A stretch of DNA of 64,000 bases, from assembly GCA_949987705.1 (NCBI GenBank), contig OX465281.1, positions 83,170,543-83,234,542 on the forward strand, read 5' to 3'. The position numbers and the translations under genes are program-made. The number at the start of each line of letters is the position of its first letter. Position 1 is the first letter of the stretch. Source of the DNA: Thereva unica (Eukaryota; Arthropoda; Insecta; Diptera; Therevidae). The notes beneath the pieces were generated by a model. The model saw only the letters and a program-made list of their open reading frames with translations, did no database searches and was not told the origin of the DNA. Shown here in pieces: positions 22,735 through 30,590 of the stretch.

Positions 22735-24306
22735 TTACTCTAAGAATACGAAGATATTCCTCTTTTGCGCTAAAAAAAAACCCCGAACCGTTTTCGCTCT
22801 CTTTGTTTTTTTAGCCCGCTTTTGCTCTGAGGGTGTCATATTAAAGTCGTAGGACTGAAGTCTCTCGATCCATCTTGCCACTTGTCCTTCAGGATTTTTA
22901 AATTGCATCAGCCATTTTAATGCTGCATGATCCGTTCGAAGGATGAAGTTTTGCCCATAGAGATACTTGTGGAAGTGCTTAGTTGAGTCCACGATTGCCA
23001 ACAGTTCTCTCCTTGTGACGCAGTAATTCCGCTCCGATTTTGACAGCGCTCTACTGTAGTAAGCTATGACCTTTTCCTGCCCTTCGAAGTTTTGTGATAG
23101 CACTGCACCAATTCCGACATTACTCGCATCTGTGTCCAATATGAATTTTTCCCCTGGCTTCGGATATGTAAGTATTGGTGCTTGGCAAATTCCTTGCTTT
23201 AGTGTCTTGAAACTTTCCTCGCATTTTTCTGTCCAGATAAATGGTCTTCCTTTTTCTGTCAGTTTATGTAATTCCTTAGCTATGTCGGCAAAGTTCCTGA
23301 CAAAACGTCTATAATAGGTGGCAAGTCCCAAGAAGCTTCGAAGTTCATGTTTATCCTTCGGTGTGGGCCAATTCTTAACTGCTGCTATTTTCTCCGGATC
23401 TGTTTGAACTCCATTGGATGAAACTACATGTCCGAGATAGTTGACTTGGTCACTGAACAGCACGCACTTTTTAGGGTTGAGTTTCAGTTGGGCAGTTCTC
23501 AACTTTTGGAAAACCTCTCGTAAATTGCCCAGATGTTCCTCGAAACTTTTTCCAACGACGATGATATCGTCCAAATAAACCAGACAAGTCTTCCATGTCA
23601 GTCCTCGCAAAACGCATTCCATCAGTCGTTCGAATGTAGCTGGAGCATTACACAGCCCAAACGGCATAACTGTAAACTGCCACAAGCCGTTTCCTACAGA
23701 GAAGGCTGTCTTTTCGCGGTCCTCGGGGTGAATTTCGACTTGCCAATAGCCGCTCTTAAGGTCCAGGGTAGAAAACCATTGAGCTCCAGAGAGAGTATCC
23801 AGAGTGTCATCGATACGAGGTAATGGGTAGCTGTCCTTTTTAGTGATGTCGTTCAACCGCCGATAATCCACGCAAAATCTTGTACTGCCATCTTTCTTTC
23901 TGACTAGAACCACGGGAGACATCCAAGGGCTTTTCGACTCCTCTATAAGGCCTTGTCTTCTCATATCTTCAATCATACCGGCTGCCTCTTCCCGCTTGGC
24001 TAGTGGTAGTCTTCTCGGCGGTTGTTTAATTGGCTGAGCATCTTTGGTGTCGATCCTGTGTTGAACGATGTCCGTTTTCCCAAAGTCATCATCTCTCATG
24101 GCGAAGATATCACTAAAATCCTCCACTAATGTTCTTGCCTGGAGATACTGGTTTTGTTCAAGACAACTACTTGAGAGCACTGTGTTTACCAATTTCGTGG
24201 CCTTTGGCTTTGGTTTTGCCACCGGTTCCGTGTGAGCGCACTCCACTAATGTAATCTGTTCTGCCGGTTCTCCTTTCCCCAAAACCGTATCCTTCTTCAA
24301 TCGTAT
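22735..24306 (-). CDS. pol: Gypsy reverse transcriptase-RNase H, cut by the nested element
   Basis: In the same phase as the protease after its TAA. RT motifs: SPWMSPVVLVRKKDGSTRFC, FSTLDLKSGYWQVEI (motif A), MPFGLCNAPATFERLM, and catalytic YLDDIIV at about residues 242-248 counted from the TTG at 24300. The RNase H part begins near FILDTDASNVGIGAVLSQ (first Asp about 389), with RELLAIVDSTKHFHKYL and RTDHAALKWL. After SYDFNM the frame runs into the nested element at 22833; the last 33 codons are not Gypsy. The remaining RNase H end (HRKGGNHGNADALSRR) lies across the insertion at about 20120-20178. Confidence 0.93.
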   Translation of the reverse strand: MRLKKDTVLGKGEPAEQITLVECAHTEPVAKPKPKATKLVNTVLSSSCLEQNQYLQARTLVEDFSDIFAMRDDDFGKTDIVQHRIDTKDAQPIKQPPRRLPLAKREEAAGMIEDMRRQGLIEESKSPWMSPVVLVRKKDGSTRFCVDYRRLNDITKKDSYPLPRIDDTLDTLSGAQWFSTLDLKSGYWQVEIHPEDREKTAFSVGNGLWQFTVMPFGLCNAPATFERLMECVLRGLTWKTCLVYLDDIIVVGKSFEEHLGNLREVFQKLRTAQLKLNPKKCVLFSDQVNYLGHVVSSNGVQTDPEKIAAVKNWPTPKDKHELRSFLGLATYYRRFVRNFADIAKELHKLTEKGRPFIWTEKCEESFKTLKQGICQAPILTYPKPGEKFILDTDASNVGIGAVLSQNFEGQEKVIAYYSRALSKSERNYCVTRRELLAIVDSTKHFHKYLYGQNFILRTDHAALKWLMQFKNPEGQVARWIERLQSYDFNMTPSEQKRAKKTKRAKTVRGFFLAQKRNIFVFLE

Positions 24307-24966
24307 TTAGCGCTCGTTGGTATTTAGCACTCTCATGAACACCTCCCTTTTGTCATCGATGCTCACCAGACATTTTCCAATTACTATATTTTTGCTTTGT
24401 TCCGTTCTTTCTGGTTCTATAAGGTAAAATCGGTAGCTCCCGGGATCACCATCGACCATCGCTCGTACCAATTTATCAGCATACGGAGGAAGCACGGTAT
24501 CTTCACGAGCGACGACTTTAAGTTGCGAATAACAAGTGGATCCTGTGGCCATTGGAATCTCCTTGTTGTCACATCTCAGTATTTCCTCTCCAATGTCCAG
24601 TAGAATTTTATGTGTTTTCATAAAGTCCAGACCGAGAATACACTCGTCTGTTATATCAGCTACCAGGAACGAATGTGAAAATCTAATGTCAGCAAGAACC
24701 ACATCCAACATAATTTCCCCGTGTAATCGTACTGGCTCTCCTGTTGCAGTTTTCAGTCTGTATTGGCGTGCGTCTTTCAGCCATTTATTGCCGACCATGT
24801 CAGCCCGGATAACAGATTTTGAAGCACCAGTGTCTACAGTTATTGTGCATTTTTCCGCTCCAATCTTTCCATCGATGACCAGGCTGTTGCCACTACGCTG
24901 CAGTTGTTTGATAGTGGTGATGATGACACCGGGGGCTTCGATTTCCCCGACTAACTCCCGCCCCAT
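24307..24966 (-). CDS. pro: Gypsy aspartic protease frame
   Basis: 219 codons. The catalytic triad is in TVDTGASKSVI (Asp45-Thr-Gly), and the second conserved strand is ECILGLDFM (about residue 110). The C-terminal part is linker. The frame ends at TAA 24307-24309, and the RT frame continues directly after this stop in the same phase. The stop is therefore either a programmed readthrough site or an inactivating mutation. The protease would process Gag and Pol. Confidence 0.9.
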   Translation of the reverse strand: MGRELVGEIEAPGVIITTIKQLQRSGNSLVIDGKIGAEKCTITVDTGASKSVIRADMVGNKWLKDARQYRLKTATGEPVRLHGEIMLDVVLADIRFSHSFLVADITDECILGLDFMKTHKILLDIGEEILRCDNKEIPMATGSTCYSQLKVVAREDTVLPPYADKLVRAMVDGDPGSYRFYLIEPERTEQSKNIVIGKCLVSIDDKREVFMRVLNTNER

Positions 24967-24977
24967 GGAGTTAGTCT

Positions 24978-26615
24978 TTATTCGTTTCCCTGCTGCTGTC
25001 TGCGGGGAGACACGGAGTCATTGTTTTCGGCCTCCCTCTGGTCACTTTTCTGCCGATGTCCGCATTTTTCACAGCAAGTTCCGCCACTCCTATTTTCGGG
25101 AGACTCTGCTCTCCTTCGCTTTCTGCAATTCCTTTGCAAATGACCCGGTTCACTACAGTTCCAGCATCGGAGTCGACCGCGTACTTCCGTTGCCTTCATT
25201 CTGTTGCAACTATCCTCTGTTGTGTGGATCTCTCTGAGGCGGACTGCACTTCTTGATGCTTGCCTCGCTGCCTCGTATGCCAGAGCATATGCCAAAACTT
25301 CTGCGGTATTCTTCTTTCCGGCCAATCTGGCTGCCTGTTGTAGATCCCGGTCAGCAAAAGAGTTAAGGAAAGCCTCTCTTGCTACTTCGTTGATGTAGTC
25401 TTGGCCGAAGCTAGGATAAGCCAGATGCACTAACCTCTCGATATCGGCGCATAGTTGTTGTAAAGTTTCTCCTGGCTTTTGAAGTCGATTGCGAAGTTGA
25501 AGTCGATAAACCTCTTGCATGTGCTGATCACCGTAACGCATTTCCAGCGCTTGAACTAAGAACTCGTAGCTGTTGCGATGTTCTGCTGGTATTGACTGCA
25601 ATATTTCTGCTGCGGTGCCCCTTAGTGACAACGTTAAGGCCGTTGCTTTCTCCTCCTCAGTCCAGCAATTGCCTGCTGCTGCTGCTTCGAATTGGAGCTT
25701 ATAAGTAGGCCATGGGCTTTGCCCGTCGAAAGTTGGAGGCTGCAATTTCCTAACTCCGATGACTTCGTGTGATGCCGTCCCTGGGTGGTGAATCTTTACC
25801 CTTTCTAGATCTGCTCTGACTGTTGCTAGTTCAATTTCGAGTTTTCCTAGATCATTCCTTACGTTTGCCTTGATGGAAGATTCGAGATTATCCAGGTCAT
25901 TCCTTACATTTGCCTTGATGGAAGATTCGAGACTTTCCAGATCATTCCTTACATTTTCTTTCATGTTATCCAGCTTATTGTCGACAGAAAGTGAGAATGA
26001 TTCGATTTTCTGCTCCAACTGGCTCCTCTGTTCTTCCATCGACTCTTTGAGTTCTGCGATCGAACGTTCATGAACTACTGTTAACATTTTTTGTTCATCT
26101 TTTAACGCCGACACTTCCGCCTTGATCTCTGTTGTCGCTTCCCTCATATCTGCTGATGACCGTTCTTGCGCTTCCTTCATCTCTGCCGATGCACGTTCTT
26201 GCGCTGCGGATGACCGTTCTTGCGCTTCCCTCATTTCGGCTGTCGCTTCTTTCATCTCTGCTGATGCACGTTCTTGCGCTTTCTTCATCTCTGCTGATGT
26301 ACGTTCTTGCGCCTCCTTCATCACCATCAATGTTTTAAAAAGTTCTGCCATACTCACTGTCGTTTCTTCTGGCTCCGCTTCTACCTCGTCTTCAAACATG
26401 TAGGTTTCGGGATCCTTCCCTTCGTTCACCATAGCTTCTCGAAGCAGGGCGGTTAGGGAACTTTTAGCCCCCACCGTTGACAACGAGCGTTTACTTAATT
26501 CTTTTTTTAACTCTACAGTGCGCAAATCCACTAGCTTTCGACCCATTTTATTAATAAGTCCTTCTTTCTCACGCACAAAATTTAAATTCCAATCACAATT
26601 ATTGTTCAAGTTCAC
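24978..26615 (-). CDS. gag: Gypsy Gag with SAP-like N-terminus, coiled coil and zinc knuckle
   Basis: 545 codons, uninterrupted. Residues about 30-62 (LRTVELKKELSKRSL then GAKSSLTALLREAM) fit a SAP-type helix-extended-helix motif. Residues about 95-290 form a long coiled coil. It contains an 11-residue repeat (variants of AQERASAEMKE, DNA 26130-26320) and three copies of a 15-residue unit (NVRNDLESLESSIKA, DNA about 25830-25965). The capsid region follows (QPPTFDGQSPWPTYKLQFEA to YRLQLRNRLQKPGETLQQL), then one CCHC knuckle CWNCSEPGHLQRNC at 484-497. M24 is a second possible start, closer to the SAP-like motif. Gag packages RNA and forms particles. It ends 11 nt before the protease ORF, in another frame. 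Confidence 0.93.
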   Translation of the reverse strand: MNLNNNCDWNLNFVREKEGLINKMGRKLVDLRTVELKKELSKRSLSTVGAKSSLTALLREAMVNEGKDPETYMFEDEVEAEPEETTVSMAELFKTLMVMKEAQERTSAEMKKAQERASAEMKEATAEMREAQERSSAAQERASAEMKEAQERSSADMREATTEIKAEVSALKDEQKMLTVVHERSIAELKESMEEQRSQLEQKIESFSLSVDNKLDNMKENVRNDLESLESSIKANVRNDLDNLESSIKANVRNDLGKLEIELATVRADLERVKIHHPGTASHEVIGVRKLQPPTFDGQSPWPTYKLQFEAAAAGNCWTEEEKATALTLSLRGTAAEILQSIPAEHRNSYEFLVQALEMRYGDQHMQEVYRLQLRNRLQKPGETLQQLCADIERLVHLAYPSFGQDYINEVAREAFLNSFADRDLQQAARLAGKKNTAEVLAYALAYEAARQASRSAVRLREIHTTEDSCNRMKATEVRGRLRCWNCSEPGHLQRNCRKRRRAESPENRSGGTCCEKCGHRQKSDQREAENNDSVSPRRQQQGNE

Positions 26616-26638
26616 TTATTTCACTTATCTCTTAATTA

Positions 26639-26656
26639 ATCCCACTTCTGACACCA
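26639..26656 (-). other. Gypsy primer-binding site
   Basis: On the minus strand, 2 nt after the 5' LTR, the sequence reads TGGTGTCAGAAGTGGGA. It starts with TGG, as required to pair with a tRNA 3' CCA end. The tRNA species is not assigned. Confidence 0.75.
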
Positions 26657-26658
26657 AT

Positions 26659-27138
26659 TGTTACGTTTTTACGGCTTAACGGATTCGTAGGATTAATTAA
26701 GGAATACACTTTTTAATAATCCACACAATAATTTATTTATCACAAACCAAACACAATTTAAAAATAAACACAATTCTTAGAGTTCACTATAATCACTAGC
26801 AAATTTAATATTTCGCACTATTCAATTCTAATTATCGCTTTTTATTTCACTACTTTTCACTGTTCTCACTTTAAAACACTTGTATCGCCTTTATAATCAA
26901 AACTGACTCGATAGCGGCTGCCAGGCGCTTTTATATAGGCAGCTCCACCTTTGTCTACTTTCTGGAACCTTCGTTTTCTGGTTCCTTGTGGTATGTTCTA
27001 TGTTTTTTTTAGTTTCGACCAGCTTGAAGTTGTCTTCGCTTATCGCTCGTTAGTTTAGTACATAAATTCTTAATTCAGACAACAACCGAAAATCATTGAT
27101 TCATCCTCTCGACAAACAGATGGCGCATAATCATCACA
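26659..27138 (-). repeat. Gypsy 5' LTR (right copy)
   Basis: Same 480-bp sequence as the left LTR. The minus-strand TATA box lies at 26928-26937 and would drive element transcription leftwards. Confidence 0.93.
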
Positions 27139-27627
27139 ATATAAACACTAACTGGTTAGAATTTCAGGTCAAATTATCTTATACAAATCCCAAAAATTGG
27201 CCTTAAATTTGCAAATTAATTTCCTTTAATTTTTGTGCATCGCATCGTATTAGGTATTTTCTTTTTTAAAATGTAGTATTATTTTATAATGGTAAACAAG
27301 AAAATTTGTTTCAACTTCAAAAAAGTGAAAAACGCATTTTTTCGTTACTGTTTTCGCTGCTAGTGGGCGTTTTGCGCCTTTTTTCAGATTCTGCTGTTCA
27401 TTAAAACGTCCATAAAAAAAGCCGTTGAAAAACTGCAACTACTACTTTCATCTCATTTAATTTAATTACAAATGCATAATTTTGGCTCAAAATCTAAAAA
27501 AAATAGTAATAATAAAACCCTGCATACCTCGCATACACCCCTTACACCCACGCCTACAATCATTACATTCTCCTTGCAAAAAAAAATACTTCAGGCAACC
27601 CGTACTCGTACAATTGATAAAAATATT
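27139..27627 (+). mobile_element. hAT-type element, copy 1, continuation after the Gypsy insertion
   Basis: This segment resumes copy 1 after the Gypsy element. It matches copy 2 (41460-41960, opposite strand) through words such as GTGGGCGTTTTGCGCC and CGTACTCGTACAATTGATAA. It ends in ATT where another TIR element is inserted. ORFs at 27482-27712 and 27487-27750 cross the insertion edge and are not genes. Confidence 0.8.
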
Positions 27628-27648
27628 GGGCCTTTTCGTAGACGTTAA

Positions 27649-27823
27649 AGGCTCAAGCAGAACCAATCCGTTCCGTCCGTTTTTACAAGTTGGAAATTTG
27701 ACATTTCCATAAACTTTCCATGAGACGAACGGAACGGTAGCCACAATCAAGCGGACGGAATGTCAAAAAGAACAAAGGAAAAACGTGCGGAGCGGACGGA
27801 ACGGATTGGTTGTGCTTCAGCCT
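27649..27823. mobile_element. 175-bp TTAA-flanked MITE
   Basis: The left end AGGCTCAAGCAGAACCAATC, continuing CGTTCCGTCCG, is matched by the inverse at 27793-27823 with two mismatches. TTAA lies at 27645-27648 and 27824-27827. The interior is rich in GGACGGAACG words. Confidence 0.7.
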
Positions 27824-27982
27824 TTAAGCAACAGAGCAAATGAGCAACAACGCATCGGCAAAAAAGCAACGCAAACTTCTCTTCGCATACGTCTGCGGTG
27901 CAACAATTCGTTCCTAAACGCAAAGTATTTAATAGGAGTGAAAACGAATTAAACATTATAATCGACTATTAAAGCTAACATC

Positions 27983-29165
27983 GTGGGAAGGTGCTTCTTG
28001 GCAGCAAAAGAAGTCTATGTCGAATTAAAAGAGGCGGCCAAGGACATAGGGCTGAACATCAATGAAGAAAAAACGAAGGTGATGCAACAATCCAGAGCTG
28101 GAAGATTTAGAATGGGAAGAAATATAACTATCGACGAACATCATCTAGAAGTAGTCGATAAAACAGTCTACCTTGGGTCTACAATTACAAAAAGAAACGA
28201 TGAAAAGGAAGAAGTAACTAGACGAATACTACTGGCTAATAGAGCTTTTTATGCCCAAAAACAAATATTGCACTCAAGATTTGTGCACAGAAAAACGAAA
28301 CTCTCACTCTACAAAACAGTAATACGACCAGTACTGTGCTATGGCAGCGAGACTTGGACTATGACCCAGGAGATAGAGGAACAAGTCAACAGGTTTGAGA
28401 GGAAGGTGCTTAGATGCATAATAGGCCCAACGAGAGAGTATGGGATATGCCGAAGGAGATACAACAACGAGTTGTATGAAATTTTTGACGACCCAGAACT
28501 CTCAACGTTTATAAAAATCAACAGACTAAGACTAGCCGGCCACGTAATCAGGATGAATGATAACCGTATCCCAAAACGGCTTATGGTGGCCGAAATTCCA
28601 GGAAACAGACCAGCCGACAATAGCATGGAACCAGAAATACGCGCACGACTGCTAAAAGCCAACAAAGCCTACTATAGTTTGTCAAGGCTCTTCAAATCCA
28701 AATATCTAACCATAACGTCTAAACTTTTACTATATAAGACGATGGTCTTACCCGTTCTCACATATGCATCCGAAACGTGGGTGCTTAGAAAAAAGCACTC
28801 AAACCTCTTGGGCGTGTTTGAGAGGAAAATACTTCGGAGGATTGTTGGCCCCGTATGTGAGGAAGGACGATTCCGGAGACTCTACAATGACGAGATCTAC
28901 GAGCGCTATCGCGACGTAGGTGTTGTGAAAAAAATAAAGCTCGGTGGGCTCCGGGGGGCAGGGCATCTAGCTCGCATGAGTGAAGATGAGCCTGCTCGGA
29001 AAGTTCTATGCGGTGCGACAGCGAGGGAGGCCCAACCTTCGCTGGAAGGATAGCGTGGACCAGGACGCTCAGAGTTTAGGGATGCCAAACTGGATGACAT
29101 CGGCTCAGAATCGGGACCGGTGGAGAGAACAGTTGCGCGAGGCCAGGACCGGATCCCGGTTGTAG
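27983..29165 (+). pseudogene. Chimeric frame: LINE-B RT tail fused in frame to a second LINE C-terminus
   Basis: Residues 1 to about 211 are nearly identical to the RT tail of LINE-B (VYVELKEAAKDIGLNINEEK, YLGSTITKRNDEKEEVTRR, HVIRMNDNRIPKRLMV). Right after GNRP the sequence changes without a frame break. It becomes a different LINE C-terminus (KANKAYYSLSRLFKSKYL, LPVLTYASETWVLRKK, GAGHLARMSEDEPARK). A frame change near 29040 leads to RGRPNLRWKDSVDQDAQSLG and a stop at 29165. Both halves lack the RT catalytic core (the YADD motif lies upstream of the breakpoint). No function is expected; the join is the point of interest. Confidence 0.8.
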
Positions 29166-29263
29166 AGCCGTTAAAGAAGAAGTTAGTAGTTTTAGTTTTA
29201 TTATGTGCGCTATTTACATTTGCACTTGGACTAATTCTACTCTGAGTTGTTTTAGACTTAGGC

Positions 29264-30590
29264 TTAGTTAGTTTTAGTATTTGTTAGTGTCTTATTTCTA
29301 AAAATCTTAGATTTGCTACTTGAGTTGGAATTCCACCGAGTTAAATTCTTCCATCTGAAAGAGTTCGATGTTGCATTGAAGAACAGCCATTCGTATCTAT
29401 TGGGCATGAATACTTTAAAGTTTTTTATTGATATTTTACGGGACGGCACAATTTCACAACTGCATAGCTCAATAGAGAAACGAGTTTTAAAAAGATTGTA
29501 TACCCAAGTGGAATCTGCTTGGACTGGTGCTCCTCTCAGGAAATAGGCAGATACGCTATCGTCGCGTGTGGTTGATTGTTTAAGCGTGTCTCTCTTACTG
29601 CTTCGGGATACATCGTGGAGCTGTTTCCTATCCTTTCCTGTTCTCGTTTTCTTTTTTGCATTTGCTGCTCTAATTTTATGCATTTGCTGCTCTAATTTTA
29701 TCCAACCTAATTTTCCATTCATCAACCGGCCAAGTTGTTCCAAATTGATGTATATATTCTTGAGGAAGGTGAATAGGTGGAAGATTCCGAGATATGGTTG
29801 ATTGTATAGAGAGAGTTTGAGTATGTAGATTGGTTAAATTAGGAGGGCCAAGTTCAAAATTATCGCTGCAGCTAGTTCTTGTTCTTGGCTGTTGAACTCT
29901 TTCTAGTTCATCTAGAAGAGAGGTTATTTCCTCTGCCCAATCAGGGTTCGCAATTGCTTCGTCTGTTTGGGTGGGTGGCTTTCTATTGTCGACATTATTA
30001 AGTGATCCAAGGTAGGACAGCTCGGTTTCCAAAAGATTAAAGTGTTTTCTCAGGTCACCCTTAAGTTCCCATATCTTGTCGTCAAGGAGAGAGAATTTTT
30101 CGAAACATTCGGTGGCTTTTGAAGTTAGATGAATCAGTTCGTTATTTTGGCAGCCACTATCCGAGGTGAGCTTAATTTTTTTTAAGCTTGAATTGATGGT
30201 GTTAAGCTCAAACTTGATGAAATTGGATAATTCGTTGACAATATTATCGCTAGGCTTCGATAGATTGTCAAGTTTCGACTTGATTACCTCGTAATTTCTG
30301 ATGTAGCTCTGGTAATTATCTCCTGTGCAATCAACGGATCCCGAAAGCTCATCAATATTTTGTAGTACGAGCTGTGTGTTCTTTTCGGAGCTATGGGCTT
30401 TGGCCTTACAAGTTTCTAAGTCTTCTTTCATTTCATTAACCGTCTCAGACAAGCTAATTAGATTATTATTATTAGTCTTTATTGCTAATAATACATGTGT
30501 AAGGTTTATTGACTTGCAGTCGGCACAGAAGAATTTAAAAGATTTTTTAAATTCGTTTAAATATCTTGCAGCAGTAGGGGAAAGCCATTA
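29264..30590 (-). pseudogene. LINE ORF1 (PHD-end plus coiled coil), frameshifted
   Basis: The minus strand from about 30590 reads KSFKFFCADCKSINLTHVLL, the C-terminal Cys pair of a PHD-type finger seen in ORF1 of insect LINEs. A long coiled coil follows (LSETVNEMKEDLETC, then KSKLDNLSKPSDNIV, KATECFEKFSLLDDKIW) and a polar linker. The frame ends at 29676 because of an exact 22-bp duplication. In the shifted frame it continues KKKTRTGKDRKQLHDVS, YFLRGAPVQADSTWVYNL to 29264. ORF1 proteins bind element RNA. The N-terminal part is missing at the junction with LINE-B. Family not named. Confidence 0.6.
29658..29701. repeat. Exact 22-bp tandem duplication
   Basis: GCATTTGCTGCTCTAATTTT plus AT is present twice in a row (29658-29679, 29680-29701). 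Since 22 is not a multiple of three, it breaks the ORF1 frame on the minus strand. Confidence 0.95.

Larger units (their letters stand above)
20186..22833. mobile_element. Nested DNA element with repeated AGAGCAAAAGCGG subterminal motifs
   Basis: The ends CCCTCAGAGCAAAAGCGGG are inverted, and TGTCA flanks both sides (20181-20185, 22834-22838), a 5-bp duplication. Within about 220 bp of each end, RAGCRMAAAMGCGG-type words occur repeatedly on both strands (left near 20255, 20276, 20299, 20325, 20354; right near 22589, 22618, 22648, 22672, 22720, 22790, 22815). The interior holds a TTAA-flanked MITE, a tandem-repeat block and a LINE RT scrap, but no transposase. It splits Gypsy RNase H. Superfamily not recognised; hAT, P and Transib termini do not match. 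Confidence 0.85.
18225..27138 (-). mobile_element. Ty3/Gypsy LTR retrotransposon (contains a nested element)
   Basis: Two 480-bp LTRs bound gag, protease, RT-RNase H and integrase reading frames, all on the minus strand. ATAT at 18221-18224 and 27139-27142 is the target duplication. The primer-binding site follows the 5' LTR (right-hand one) and a polypurine tract precedes the 3' LTR. Without the nested 2648-bp insertion and its duplication the element is about 6.26 kb, normal for insect Gypsy elements. No envelope-like ORF is present. The integrase text most resembles the 412/mdg1-type Pol proteins common in insects; lineage is inference. Only two LTR differences were seen, so insertion looks recent. 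Confidence 0.95.

Noticed and set aside
18225..27138. Envelope gene making the Gypsy element an errantivirus
   Set aside because: No ORF lies between the integrase stop and the polypurine tract; there is no room for env.
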